In this document: positions 16,759 to 25,684 of the stretch, in pieces | Layout: each line of letters starts with the position of its first letter | Position numbering within the stretch: position 1 is the first letter of the stretch | NCBI RefSeq assembly: GCF_014904795.1 | Contig: NZ_JACZFS010000031.1 | Span: 114,271-178,270, forward strand | Direction: 5' to 3' | DNA: 64,000 bases | Source of the DNA: Nisaea nitritireducens | GTDB lineage: Bacteria; Pseudomonadota; Alphaproteobacteria; Thalassobaculales; Thalassobaculaceae | Made by a program: the position numbers and the translations under genes | Notes under the pieces: model-generated | The model's input: only the letters and a program-made list of their open reading frames with translations | The model's database searches: none | What the model was told of the DNA's origin: nothing

Positions 16759-18105
16759 ATGTCAGATATCGGCGGACTAGACCTGCTGGACAGCCTGATC
16801 GCCAAAGCCCGAAAGGCCGGTGCCGAAACGGTGGACGCCATTTATCTTACCGGGCGCTCGCTTTCCGTCTCCCAGCGCCTGGGCAAGCCGGAAGCGGTCG
16901 AACGCGCCGAAGGCAACGATATTGGTCTGCGCGTTCTGATCGGAAAACAGCAAGCTTCGGTCTCCGGCTCCGATACAAGGCCCGACGCTCTCGACGAACT
17001 TGTCGAACGGGCGGTCGCCATGGCGAAGGTTGCACCGGAAGACCCCTTTGCCGGGATCGCCGATCCGTCCCAGATCGCGGGTGCCAGCCCAGAGATCGAG
17101 ATGTTCGATCCCTATGAGCCCACCGCCGAAGCCCTGACAGATCTCGCCGCTTCCGCGGAAGAAGCCGGCCTCGCGGTAAAGGGCATCACCAATTCGGAAG
17201 GCGGCGATGCCGGCTGGAGCACGACCGAGGTCGCGTTCGCCGCGAGCAACGGGTTTTCCGGCCAGTATCAGCGCTCCAGCTTCTCCGTCTCCGCCGTGAT
17301 GCTTGCCGGCGAAGGCCAGGGCATGGAGCGGGATTACGATTATACCGCCAAGGTCTTCTTCGCCGATCTCGAGGATGCCGCTGAAATCGGCCGCCGGGCG
17401 GGCGAGCGGACGATCCGCCGCCTGAACCCGAAGCGCCCCGCCTCCCAGCGCGTTCCGGTGATCTTCGATCCACGGGTCAGCCGCTCGCTTCTGGGCCATC
17501 TTTCCTCCGCTATCAACGGTGTTTCCATCGCGCGGGGCACGAGCTTTCTGAAAGACAAGATGGGCGAGCAGGTCTTCGCCGATAGTATCCGCATCGTCGA
17601 CGACCCGCTGCGCGACAGGGGCTTCCGCTCCCGACCGTTCGATGCCGAGGGCCTGCCGACCGAAAAGCAGATGATCGTCGAGGATGGCCGTCTCGCCTCC
17701 TGGATTCTCGATCTGTCGACGGCCCGGCAGCTTGGCCTTGAGAGCAACGGGCACGCCTCACGCGGCGTCGGCGGACCGCCGAGCCCGTCAGTCACGAACC
17801 TTTATCTGGAGCCGGGCGATACAAGCCCCGAGGACCTGATCAAATCGGTTGGCACCGGTCTCTACATCACCGACATGATGGGCTCCAGCGTCAGCACCGT
17901 GACCGGCGACTACAGCCGGGGCGCGGGCGGATACTGGATCGAGAACGGCGAGCTGGCATATCCGGTCTCCGAAATCACCGTGGCCGGACACCTCACGGAG
18001 ATCTTCAAGAATCTGACGCCGGCGAACGATCTGACATTCAAGTACGGCACCGACGCACCGACCCTTCGCGTCGACGGCCTTACCCTTGCCGGATCGAAAG
18101 CATAG
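16759..18105 (+). CDS. pmbA: TldD/PmbA family metallopeptidase, PmbA type
   Basis: PmbA (TldE) is the partner of TldD in a heterodimeric protease that matures peptide antibiotics and degrades unstructured peptides; PmbA itself lacks the metal site. The 448-residue protein shows the family features: an N-terminal VDAIYLTGRSLSVSQRLGKPEAVERAEG segment, NSEGGDAGWSTTEVAFAASNGFSG, VIFDPRVSRSLLGHLSSAINGVSIARGTSF, and the C-terminal GNLYLEPGD-like and YITDMMGSSVSTVTGDYSRGAGGYWIENGE blocks. tldD is not in this window. Start at the ATG at 16759. It lies upstream of the YHS gene. Confidence 0.92.
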   Translation: MSDIGGLDLLDSLIAKARKAGAETVDAIYLTGRSLSVSQRLGKPEAVERAEGNDIGLRVLIGKQQASVSGSDTRPDALDELVERAVAMAKVAPEDPFAGIADPSQIAGASPEIEMFDPYEPTAEALTDLAASAEEAGLAVKGITNSEGGDAGWSTTEVAFAASNGFSGQYQRSSFSVSAVMLAGEGQGMERDYDYTAKVFFADLEDAAEIGRRAGERTIRRLNPKRPASQRVPVIFDPRVSRSLLGHLSSAINGVSIARGTSFLKDKMGEQVFADSIRIVDDPLRDRGFRSRPFDAEGLPTEKQMIVEDGRLASWILDLSTARQLGLESNGHASRGVGGPPSPSVTNLYLEPGDTSPEDLIKSVGTGLYITDMMGSSVSTVTGDYSRGAGGYWIENGELAYPVSEITVAGHLTEIFKNLTPANDLTFKYGTDAPTLRVDGLTLAGSKA

Positions 18106-18155
18106 GCCTTTCGAAATCTTTCACTAATTCGTGACTCGAAAACTCTGGCAATCCT

Positions 18156-18184
18156 GATTGCGCCTCCCCAGATGAGGCGCAATC
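18156..18184. terminator. Strong hairpin downstream of pmbA
   Basis: GATTGCGCCTC pairs perfectly with GAGGCGCAATC around a seven-base loop. It lies 50 bases after pmbA and 25 bases before the YHS gene. There is no long T run after it, so it may be a weak terminator or an mRNA-stabilising hairpin in the YHS leader. Confidence 0.5.
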
Positions 18185-18209
18185 GAGAAATTTCCTATGG
18201 AGTCCGAAG

Positions 18210-18695
18210 ATGAGCTGCAAACGTGGCTTGTCGCGCCTGTTCCTTGTGCTTGTCGCGGTTGGACTGGCTGCCGCCGTGTCCCGCGACCCAACAGACGCGA
18301 CCGAAATGAAAATGGTCGATCCGACAATCAGCGCACACCAGGGCCTTGCCATTGGCGGGTATGATCCTGTTGCCTATTTTACCGACTATGCCGCGGTCCA
18401 TGGAGACAAAGCGCATGCCGTGGATTACGACGGTGTGCGGTTCCTCTTCGCGAACGCCGACAATCGCGCCCAGTTCCTGCAGGATCCGAAGCGCTATCTG
18501 CCGCAGTTCGGCGGCTACAGCACGTTCGCCCTCTCCAAGGGCAAGCTGTATGGCGCGGACCCGACGGTCTTCGACATCATCGACGGCCGCCTCTATCTCA
18601 GCCGCAACGAGCGGGTGCAGGAACTCTGGCACCGGAACCCTGACGGCTATATACGCCAGGCGGAAGAGAACTGGTCGGAGCTTAGCGACCGCTAA
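18210..18695 (+). CDS. Exported YHS domain protein
   Basis: A 161-residue protein with a signal sequence or N-terminal anchor (LSRLFLVLVAVGLAAAVS). The YHS domain follows: GLAIGGYDPVAYFTDYAAVHG, then VDYDGVRFLFANADNRAQFLQDPKRYLPQFGGYSTFALSKG. YHS domains are thought to bind metal or ligands, but the exported alphaproteobacterial members are uncharacterised. A GGAG site seven bases before the ATG supports the start. Its stop codon lies inside a 16-bp tandem repeat shared with the convergent lipid kinase gene. Confidence 0.87.
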   Translation: MSCKRGLSRLFLVLVAVGLAAAVSRDPTDATEMKMVDPTISAHQGLAIGGYDPVAYFTDYAAVHGDKAHAVDYDGVRFLFANADNRAQFLQDPKRYLPQFGGYSTFALSKGKLYGADPTVFDIIDGRLYLSRNERVQELWHRNPDGYIRQAEENWSELSDR

Positions 18696-18739
18696 GCACC
18701 GGCTCGTCTAAGCACCGGCTCGTCTAAACACCGGCTCTG
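18692..18739. repeat. Three tandem copies of a 16-bp unit across two gene ends
   Basis: The unit CTAAGCACCGGCTCGT occurs twice exactly (18692-18707, 18708-18723) and a third time with changes (18724-18739). Copy 1 contains the TAA stop of the YHS gene; copy 3 contains the TAG stop of the convergent lipid kinase. Each copy therefore carries a stop in either direction. It looks like replication slippage at the junction. Confidence 0.85.
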
Positions 18740-19707
18740 GGCACCACCAGCTTGAGCGGTTGCGACGGCAGGGAAATACTGGCGGGGAGATTGGTCACGA
18801 TGTCCCCGTCCGCCTGCACAGGGTCGCCGCTATAGGCTCCCTCCTCGGCCCAGATCGACACCGACCGGGTCTGGACGATCCGGTAGCCGGCCGTCGATGG
18901 AAGCCGGCCCATCATCATGTTCGCCGCATAGCGCACCGCGTTCCAGCGCCCGGCCCGTTCGAACAGGCAGACATGCAGGATGTCCGCATCCAGCCTGGCG
19001 TCGGGCGCGCAGATGAATGTTCCGCCATAATAATGGGCTTTCGCGACCACGACCGAGGCCGCCTTGTAGGTGTGGCCGTTGATCGCCACCCGGTAATAAT
19101 GCGGCTTGTAGGATGCCAACTCCGACAGAGTGGTCAGCACATAGGCGCCCTTGCCGAGCCGGGCTTTCACCCGTGTGTTCACATTGGCCACCACATCCGC
19201 ATCGAGACCGGCCCCGGCCATCAAGGTAAATCGGTGGCCGTTCACATCGCCTGTATGAGCATCGATGACCGGACCGCGCCAGATCGTATCGGCGATCGCC
19301 TCGGCCTTCACTTTCAGGCCAATCTCGGCGGCCAGCACGTTCGCCGTGCCGAGCGGCAGGATGGCCAGCGGCAAATCCCCGCCGCTCATCCCGTTCACCA
19401 CCTCGTTGATGGTTCCGTCCCCGCCAGCGGCAACCACCGCGTCCGGTGCGTTTTCCGCTTTCATCAAACTGTGCTGCCGGGCGTGGCGGGCAAAGGCTTC
19501 GGCATCGCCCCGCGCTCCGGTCTCCAGAATCGTGACATCGACGCCATGCGCCTTCAGCCGCTCGATGACGGATGAGAAAAGCGGATAGCGCCGTTGTCCC
19601 GCCTTTGGATTGTAGATCACAACCACATGGTTCCGGTCATCTCCGGCATCGGACACCAGCGGATCGCTTGCCTTCACCCGGACCGAATCGCCGGTGATTT
19701 GATCCAA
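18724..19707 (-). CDS. Diacylglycerol/sphingosine kinase-like lipid kinase (YegS/DagK family)
   Basis: A 327-residue lipid kinase of the DAGK_cat superfamily, expected to phosphorylate a membrane lipid with ATP. It shows VVIYNPKAGQRR, the nucleotide-binding VVAAGGDGTINEVVNGM motif and LPLAILPLGTANVLAAEIGL, then the C-terminal beta-rich lobe with YYGGTFICAPDARLDAD and VQADGD. The TTG at 19707 has a well-placed GGGAG site six bases upstream, so it is preferred over a TTG eleven codons earlier. It is divergent from the LpxH-like gene across an AT-rich spacer, and both belong to the envelope region. Confidence 0.87.
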   Translation of the reverse strand: MDQITGDSVRVKASDPLVSDAGDDRNHVVVIYNPKAGQRRYPLFSSVIERLKAHGVDVTILETGARGDAEAFARHARQHSLMKAENAPDAVVAAGGDGTINEVVNGMSGGDLPLAILPLGTANVLAAEIGLKVKAEAIADTIWRGPVIDAHTGDVNGHRFTLMAGAGLDADVVANVNTRVKARLGKGAYVLTTLSELASYKPHYYRVAINGHTYKAASVVVAKAHYYGGTFICAPDARLDADILHVCLFERAGRWNAVRYAANMMMGRLPSTAGYRIVQTRSVSIWAEEGAYSGDPVQADGDIVTNLPASISLPSQPLKLVVPRAGV

Positions 19708-19935
19708 GTGAAACTCCCGCTCGCGGATTTTTCGCAGCAAAAAAAGATGACAGTTTTATTAAGCGGCCGCTGCTCTCGATAAATATAAATCGTTTTTTTG
19801 TTACGAATTCATGAAGTCATACAAAGTTCATTTTACAAAATATGGGGTGATTCATAATAGAGCGCACAACACACATTGGCCAAAAGCGGTTTTCATTCAA
19901 GATCCGGTAAGTTTTCAGAGACGGGATGACGGTAA
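19708..19935. promoter_or_regulatory. AT-rich divergent promoter region
   Basis: This 228-base spacer between the lipid kinase and the LpxH-like gene is far richer in A and T than its surroundings (for example ATAAATATAAATCGTTTTTTTG). It should carry promoters for both directions. No operator could be identified, and no gene is seen in it. Confidence 0.45.
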
Positions 19936-20706
19936 ATGAACAGCCAGAAGGGTATTGACCGTTACCGGGCAATCTGGATTTCCGACATTCATCTTGGGAC
20001 CAAGGGGTGCCAGGCCGAATACCTTCTCGATTTTCTGAAGCATACGGAATCCGATTATCTCTATCTGGTCGGCGATATCATCGATATCTGGCGCATGAAG
20101 CGCTCCTGGTCCTGGAAGCAGAGCCATAACGACGTGCTGCAGAAGCTGCTGCGCAAGGCGCGCAAAGGCACCAAGGTTATGTTCCTTCCGGGCAACCACG
20201 ACGAAATGTTCCGCGGATTCCTCGGCGAGAACTTCGGGCAGATCGAGGTCCGGGACGAGCATATCCATGTCACCCGGGACGGCCGCCGCTTCCTGATCCT
20301 GCACGGCGACCAGTACGACGTGGTGGTGAAGTACAACAAGTGGCTCGCGCTGGTCGGCGACGGTGCCTACAACCTCGCCCTCACGCTCAATACCCATTTC
20401 AACCAGATCCGCCGCTTCCTCGGCTATCCCTACTGGTCGCTCTCCGCCTACCTGAAGAACAAGGCGAAGCGCGCGGTCGAGTTCATCGGCAATTTCGAGC
20501 ATGCACTGGCCGACGAGGCTTCGAAACGGGGCGTCGACGGCATTATCTGCGGCCACATCCACAAGGCCGAGATGAAGCAGATCGGTGACGTCACCTACTG
20601 CAACGACGGTGACTGGGTGGAAAGCTGCACGGCGCTTGTCGAGCATGCGGACGGCCGTATGGAAATCCTCAACTGGGCCGAAGTGAGACAACTCACCTTC
20701 GCCTGA
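19936..20706 (+). CDS. UDP-2,3-diacylglucosamine diphosphatase family metallophosphoesterase (LpxH-like)
   Basis: A calcineurin-like phosphoesterase of 256 residues with all metal-binding motifs: ISDIHLG, LVGDIIDIW, LPGNHDE, LHGDQYD and CGHIHKAE. The family includes LpxH, which hydrolyses UDP-2,3-diacylglucosamine to lipid X in lipid A synthesis, and related enzymes. The neighbours (GT4 transferase, acyltransferase, waaA, lpxK) support an envelope-lipid role. Alphaproteobacteria often use LpxI for this step, so the exact substrate should be considered open. It is followed after 13 bases by the glycosyltransferase gene. Confidence 0.85.
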   Translation: MNSQKGIDRYRAIWISDIHLGTKGCQAEYLLDFLKHTESDYLYLVGDIIDIWRMKRSWSWKQSHNDVLQKLLRKARKGTKVMFLPGNHDEMFRGFLGENFGQIEVRDEHIHVTRDGRRFLILHGDQYDVVVKYNKWLALVGDGAYNLALTLNTHFNQIRRFLGYPYWSLSAYLKNKAKRAVEFIGNFEHALADEASKRGVDGIICGHIHKAEMKQIGDVTYCNDGDWVESCTALVEHADGRMEILNWAEVRQLTFA

Positions 20707-20719
20707 GGCGGTAAGCCCC

Positions 20720-21766
20720 ATGAAAATCCTTCTCGTTTCCGACGCCTGGTTCCCTCAGGTAAATGGCGTTGTCCGAACCCTGAACACGGTGATCGGCGAG
20801 CTTAAGGCAATGGGCCACGAGGTCGACACCATCACGCCGGACCAGTTCACGACGATCCCGTGTCCGACCTACCCTGAAATCCGGCTTGCCTGCTGGCCCT
20901 TCTTCCGGGTCCCGGCAATGATCGAGGCGGCCCGCCCGGATGCCATCCATATCGCTACCGAGGGGCCGCTGGGCATGACGGCGCGGCGCTATTGCGTCCG
21001 CAACAAGCTGCCGTTCACCACCGCCTACCACACGAGGTTCCCGGAATATGTCGAGCCACGCCTCGGCGTGCCCGTGTCCTGGACTTACAAGGTCATGCGC
21101 CATTTTCATGGCAAATCCGCCGGCGTGATGGTCGCCACCAAATCCATCCGCGCCGATCTTGAGGCACGCGGCTTTGACAACATCAAGGACTGGAGCCGGG
21201 GCGTCGACACGGAGTTGTTCCGTCCCCAGGCCAAGGACGCCATCGACGCGCCGAGGCCGGTTTTCATGTTCGTCGGCCGGGTGGCAGTGGAAAAGAATCT
21301 TCCGGCCTTCCTTGAGCTGGACCTGCCAGGCAGCAAGGTGGTCGTCGGCGACGGCCCTGACATGAACATGCTGAAAAAGCGCTTTCCGGACACCATCTTC
21401 GTTGGTGCCAAGAAGGGTGAGGAGCTGGCCCGGCATTACGCGGCGGCCGATGTCTTCGTCTTCCCGAGCCGGACCGATACATTCGGCCTCGTGATGCTGG
21501 AAGCCCTCGCGTCGGGTGTGCCGGTCGCAGCTTTCCCGGTTCCCGGCCCGCTGGATGTCATTGCGTCAGAGAAGGTTGGCGTGCTGTCGGAGGACCTTGG
21601 CGCGGCGGCCAAGGCGGCACTTGCACTGTCTCCGGAAGACTGCCGGAATTATGCGCTCGGCTACAGCTGGCAGGCCTGCGCGGAGCAGTTCTTCAGCAAT
21701 CTGGCTCCCTTCGATTCCGACGCCGCTTTCGGCCGTTTCGGAGCACGGTCCGTCAAAGTCGCCTGA
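20720..21766 (+). CDS. GT4-family glycosyltransferase
   Basis: A retaining GT-B glycosyltransferase of 348 residues. The N-terminal domain starts ILLVSDAWFPQVNGVVRTLNTV; the acceptor loop has HTRFPEYVEPRLGVP. The C-terminal domain has FVGRVAVEKNL and the donor-binding PSRTDTFGLVMLEALASGVPVAAFPVPGP (E-x7-E-like). The sequence resembles GDP-mannose-type or glycolipid alpha-transferases that act on diacylglycerol, which would suit the adjoining lipid genes. The sugar donor and acceptor are not known. Probably co-transcribed with the LpxH-like gene. Confidence 0.88.
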   Translation: MKILLVSDAWFPQVNGVVRTLNTVIGELKAMGHEVDTITPDQFTTIPCPTYPEIRLACWPFFRVPAMIEAARPDAIHIATEGPLGMTARRYCVRNKLPFTTAYHTRFPEYVEPRLGVPVSWTYKVMRHFHGKSAGVMVATKSIRADLEARGFDNIKDWSRGVDTELFRPQAKDAIDAPRPVFMFVGRVAVEKNLPAFLELDLPGSKVVVGDGPDMNMLKKRFPDTIFVGAKKGEELARHYAAADVFVFPSRTDTFGLVMLEALASGVPVAAFPVPGPLDVIASEKVGVLSEDLGAAAKAALALSPEDCRNYALGYSWQACAEQFFSNLAPFDSDAAFGRFGARSVKVA

Positions 21767-21868
21767 CGCTTTACGCTAATAAGAACTTGGCCCGGCAACG
21801 GTGCCCTAGTATGCATTCCCGTTATCGTGAAAAGCGGCCGATTCGGCCCCAAAGCTCGAACGGAAAGC

Positions 21869-22582
21869 ATGCTGAAACGTCTGTTGCGCACGGATACCGG
21901 CCGCGAGGTCGCAAGCCGCCTGTTGGCCACCTTCATCCGGGGCCTCGCGCGCACCATCCGTTGGCAGATCATTAACCCCGAAATCGCGGACACGATCTTC
22001 CGGAGCGAAAAGCCGATGATCGGCGCCTTCTGGCATAATCGCATCATGCTGATGACGGAGATCTGGAACAGCGACCGGCCGTTCGCCATGCTGCAATCAA
22101 AGCACCCGGACGGTCGCCTGATCGCACGCACCATCGAGCATCTCGGCATCCAGGATATTGTCGGCTCGGCCGGCAAGGGCAAGGGCGGTGCGCAGGCTTT
22201 GCGCGGCATGCTGCGGGCATTGCAAAGCGGCACCAGCGTCGGCGTCACGCCCGATGGGCCGCGCGGGCCGCGCATGCGGGCCTCCGGCGGCGTCATCGCA
22301 CTCGCCCGGATGAGTGGCGCCCCGATCTATCCCGTGACCTGGAACGTCTCCCGCCGCAAGGTATTGCGGAGTTGGGACCGATTCATTCTCGCACTGCCCT
22401 TCGCCCGCGGCGTTTATATCTGGGGTGACCCTATCCATGTGCCCCGGGATGCGGACGAAGCCCAGATGGAAGCCCTGCGCCTCGAACTTGAAAAGCGTCT
22501 GAACCAGCTTTGCGCCGAAGCAGACGCCGCTCTCGGAACGGACCCGATCGCGCCCGCCGATCCAGCGCCGGAAGCCTCATGA
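21869..22582 (+). CDS. DUF374 lysophospholipid acyltransferase-like protein
   Basis: A 237-residue DUF374 protein, related to LpxL-type acyltransferases. It shows MIGAFWHNRIMLM (His motif), SKHPDGRLIARTIEHLGI, SGTSVGVTPDGPRGPRM and GAPIYPVTWNVSRRKVLRSWDRF. In alphaproteobacteria this gene regularly precedes waaA and lpxK and is thought to add an acyl chain to a lipid A precursor or phospholipid. The ATG at 21869 was chosen over one 14 codons upstream that has no convincing site. The stop overlaps the waaA start (ATGA), which points to coupling. Confidence 0.85.
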   Translation: MLKRLLRTDTGREVASRLLATFIRGLARTIRWQIINPEIADTIFRSEKPMIGAFWHNRIMLMTEIWNSDRPFAMLQSKHPDGRLIARTIEHLGIQDIVGSAGKGKGGAQALRGMLRALQSGTSVGVTPDGPRGPRMRASGGVIALARMSGAPIYPVTWNVSRRKVLRSWDRFILALPFARGVYIWGDPIHVPRDADEAQMEALRLELEKRLNQLCAEADAALGTDPIAPADPAPEAS

Positions 22583-23880
22583 TCTTCCGCCTCTATAACG
22601 TCGCCATGCGTCTCGCCAGCCCACTACTCGACCGGCTGCTGGAAAAACGCCTCGCGCGCGGCAAGGAAGACCCCGAGCGTATCGGCGAGCGCCGGGGCGA
22701 GACCACGCGCCCGCGCCCGGCTGGCCGGGTCTTCTGGGTACACGGTGCCAGTGTTGGCGAATGTCAGACGGCACTGGCACTGATAGACTGCTTGCTGACC
22801 CGCGACCCGGAGCTGCAGGTGCTGCTGACCAGCGGAACACGGACCTCCGCCGACCTGATGGCCGGGCGCCTGCCGGAACGGGCAATTCACCAGTTCGTAC
22901 CGGTCGATCAGCCGCGCTGGATTGCGCGCTTTCTCGATCACTGGGCCCCATCCACCGCCATATTCGTTGAGTCCGATCTCTGGCCGAATCTTGTCCTTGA
23001 GACCCGGGCGCGCGATATCCCCCTGATCCTCGCCAACGCCCGCATGTCGGAGAGCTCCTTCGCGCGTTGGCGGCGTCTGGGTTTTCTGACCGGGCGCCTG
23101 TTTGAGGATTTCGCCCTGATCCTGGCCAGCAACGAAGCCCAGAAGAGGGGATTCGAAAGCCTGACCCACGCTCCGGTCGCCTGTATCGGGAACCTGAAGC
23201 GTGCGGCCGGCCCGCTTGCGGTCGATGAGGTAAAACTGGTGGAACTGAAACACGCCACCGGGACCCGGCCGGTCTTCCTTGCCGCCAGCACCCATGATGG
23301 CGAGGAGGCTGCAATACTGACAGCTCACCGCCATGCCGCGGACAGGATTCCCGGCCTGCTGACAGTGATCGCACCGCGCCACCCGAACCGGGGCCCCGCA
23401 ATCAAGCGTATGGCGGCGGATACAGGCCTCACGGCGGCCCGGCGGTCGACGGGTGCTCTGCCGGATGCGGCAACCGAGATTTATGTCGCGGACACGATGG
23501 GCGAGATGGGCACCCTGTTCTCGCTCGCCGATACGGTCTTCGTTGCCGGATCATTCGTGCCCGTGGGCGGACATAACCCGTTGGAACCCGCCCATTTCGG
23601 GAAACCGGTCCTGTTCGGCCCGCTGATGGCAAAGAATGCCGATATTGCCGCCGACATGATCGCGGCGGGGGTTGCGGAAGAGGTTGCGGACGGCATTGTA
23701 CTCGGCGACCGGATTGTCGCGCTGACGAACGACAGCAAGGAGCGCAGCGCCATGACCGGCGCGGCACTGGCCTTTGCCCGCGGCCAGTCAAGAATCGCGG
23801 AAGACATGGCCGAACGCGTCTTGGACATTGTCAACCGGCATGGTGTCCCCGGTGCAGGCCGAGGCGGGCCGTCATCGTGA
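22579..23880 (+). CDS. waaA: 3-deoxy-D-manno-octulosonic acid (Kdo) transferase
   Basis: WaaA (KdtA) transfers Kdo from CMP-Kdo to lipid IVA at the inner membrane. The 433-residue GT30 protein has an N-terminal membrane anchor (MIFRLYNVAMRLASPLLDRLL), the catalytic WVHGASVGE motif, FVESDLWPN, LANARMSESSFARWRR and the donor-binding DTMGEMGTLFSLADTVFVAGSFVPVGGHNPLEPA segment. Start is the ATG that overlaps the previous stop, and the stop overlaps the lpxK GTG start. It is the middle gene of a tightly coupled lipid A operon. Confidence 0.95.
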   Translation: MIFRLYNVAMRLASPLLDRLLEKRLARGKEDPERIGERRGETTRPRPAGRVFWVHGASVGECQTALALIDCLLTRDPELQVLLTSGTRTSADLMAGRLPERAIHQFVPVDQPRWIARFLDHWAPSTAIFVESDLWPNLVLETRARDIPLILANARMSESSFARWRRLGFLTGRLFEDFALILASNEAQKRGFESLTHAPVACIGNLKRAAGPLAVDEVKLVELKHATGTRPVFLAASTHDGEEAAILTAHRHAADRIPGLLTVIAPRHPNRGPAIKRMAADTGLTAARRSTGALPDAATEIYVADTMGEMGTLFSLADTVFVAGSFVPVGGHNPLEPAHFGKPVLFGPLMAKNADIAADMIAAGVAEEVADGIVLGDRIVALTNDSKERSAMTGAALAFARGQSRIAEDMAERVLDIVNRHGVPGAGRGGPSS

Positions 23881-24854
23881 AAGCGCCAGCATTCTGGCAG
23901 CGCGCGGGCCTGCTTCCGGCGCTTCTGACACCTGCCTCCTGGCTCTACTGGGCCGGAGCATGTCTTCGCGCCGCGACGACAAGCCCATACCATGCCTCCG
24001 TTCCCGTGCTCTGCGTGGGCAACCTCATTGCAGGCGGAGCAGGGAAAACGCCTGTTGCGCTGGCGCTCGGTCGGGCCTTGGTCCGGCGTGGCCTGAAAGT
24101 CGCCTTTCTCAGCCGGGGCTATGGCGGGAAAGAGACCGGGCCGCTACAGGTTCTACCGGACAGGCACAGTGCCAGCGATGTCGGCGACGAACCGTTACTG
24201 CTGGCCGAAGCGGCGCCGACCTGGATCGCCCGCGACCGGGCGGCAGGCGCCCGGGTGGCAGCGGATGCCGGCGCCGACATCATCCTGCTCGATGACGGCT
24301 TCCAGAACCCGGCCCTCGCCAAGACCATGTCCGTGCTGGTGGTGGATGGCGGCTACGGCTTTGGAAACGGTCATGTCATTCCGTCCGGGCCGTTGCGTGA
24401 ACCGGTATCGCATGGGCTGGCCCGGGCCGATGCCGTCATGCTGCTGGGAGACGACCCCGGCGGTCTGGAAGACGTGCTCAGTGAAACGCTCCCGGTTTTT
24501 CGCGGTCATCTGACCCCAACCCGCGCGAGCGCGGGCTTGCGGGGCGAAAAGGCCATCGCTATTGCCGGGATCGGACGTCCAGAGAAGTTTTTCGACACGT
24601 TGCGGACGCTCGGTGTCGAGCTGATCGAAACCCGGTCCTTCGGCGATCACGAACCCTATCGAGGGGAAGATCTGATCGACCTGATCGCCAGAGCCGAGCA
24701 GGAAGACGCCCTGCTGCTAACCACATCCAAGGATCATGTCCGGTTGCCGGAAGAGCTGCGGCTTTTGATCCGTCGGGTCGATGTGGAACTTGTCTGGGAA
24801 GACCCGGCCGGTATCGAGACCTTGCTGGACAGGATCGCCGCACCCGGCGGCTAG
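23877..24854 (+). CDS. lpxK: Tetraacyldisaccharide 4'-kinase
   Basis: LpxK phosphorylates the 4' position of tetraacyldisaccharide 1-phosphate to make lipid IVA. The 325-residue protein has an N-terminal membrane-associated helix (LLTPASWLYWAGACLRAA), the P-loop VGNLIAGGAGKTPVALAL, SRGYGGKETGPLQV, GDEPLLLA, and DDGFQNPALAKTMSVLVVDGGYGFGNGHVIPSGPLREP. The start is a GTG overlapping the waaA stop. It ends 11 bases before the convergent M23 gene. Confidence 0.95.
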   Translation: MKAPAFWQRAGLLPALLTPASWLYWAGACLRAATTSPYHASVPVLCVGNLIAGGAGKTPVALALGRALVRRGLKVAFLSRGYGGKETGPLQVLPDRHSASDVGDEPLLLAEAAPTWIARDRAAGARVAADAGADIILLDDGFQNPALAKTMSVLVVDGGYGFGNGHVIPSGPLREPVSHGLARADAVMLLGDDPGGLEDVLSETLPVFRGHLTPTRASAGLRGEKAIAIAGIGRPEKFFDTLRTLGVELIETRSFGDHEPYRGEDLIDLIARAEQEDALLLTTSKDHVRLPEELRLLIRRVDVELVWEDPAGIETLLDRIAAPGG

Positions 24855-24865
24855 TTCTTCGGCGC

Positions 24866-25684
24866 CTAGTTTTTCGGGGGTAGTGGCGGCACCAGGACGG
24901 CCGCATCGACCCGGACATCGAACCAGTTGATCCGCCAATCCAGATGCGGCCCTGTGGCCCGGCCGGTCGCCCCGATAGTGCCGATTTTCGCGCCGCGCTT
25001 CACTTCCTCGCCGACTTTCGCTGTCACCGTCTGCATATGCAGGAAGGCCGAGCTGAGCCCGTGCCCGTGATCGATGATCACCGTGCCGCCGGTATAATAG
25101 AGATCCTTCTCCGCCAACCGGACGATCCCTCCCGCAGGCGCGACCACAGGCGAGCCCACCGGCCCGGCGACATCGACGCCGAAATGCGGTCGCTTCGGAA
25201 CACCGTTCAAGACCCGCTGGCTGCCATAGACTCCGGAAATTCTGCCTTTCGCCGGCCAGATAAAGCCTTCGGCGAAGTAGGGACGGTCCGTGTCGATCTC
25301 CCGCACCTTCTTGATCCCTGCATTCTCGCGGCGGATGCGGGCCAGGACTTCGGGCTTTGGCTCGACATATTTCTGCGGCAGACCGTCAATCCGCTGGATA
25401 TTGTAGCTCCGCTTGGCAACCTTCAGGGCCTTGCGCTCTTCCGATCCGTCCGGTGCCGTGGCGACCAGCATTGCATCCGGCTCCGCATCGCGCCCGAAAC
25501 CGAGCACGAACACCCCCTCGGCACTGACCCGCACGGGGCGGCCGTCGAGGGCCAGTTTAACGCCTGGATCGGTACGCCCCATGATGATCCCGCCCTGGGT
25601 GAAGGCGCCATTCATCTCCAGCGTCACGGCATCTGCCGGGCGTGCCAGCAAAGCCAACATGGCAACAAGCAGAAGGCGGATCAC
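24866..25684 (-). CDS. Exported M23 family metallopeptidase
   Basis: A 272-residue periplasmic peptidase with a signal peptide (RLLLVAMLALLARPADA). The C-terminal lysostaphin-like domain has the first zinc ligand set in RPHFGVDVAGPVGSPV (HxxxD) and the second in DHGHGLSSAFLHM (HxH). The N-terminal region is strand-rich and may be a substrate-binding or regulatory part. Such proteins trim peptidoglycan cross-bridges or activate amidases. Its start overlaps the xseA stop by four bases, so the two are coupled. Confidence 0.9.
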   Translation of the reverse strand: MIRLLLVAMLALLARPADAVTLEMNGAFTQGGIIMGRTDPGVKLALDGRPVRVSAEGVFVLGFGRDAEPDAMLVATAPDGSEERKALKVAKRSYNIQRIDGLPQKYVEPKPEVLARIRRENAGIKKVREIDTDRPYFAEGFIWPAKGRISGVYGSQRVLNGVPKRPHFGVDVAGPVGSPVVAPAGGIVRLAEKDLYYTGGTVIIDHGHGLSSAFLHMQTVTAKVGEEVKRGAKIGTIGATGRATGPHLDWRINWFDVRVDAAVLVPPLPPKN

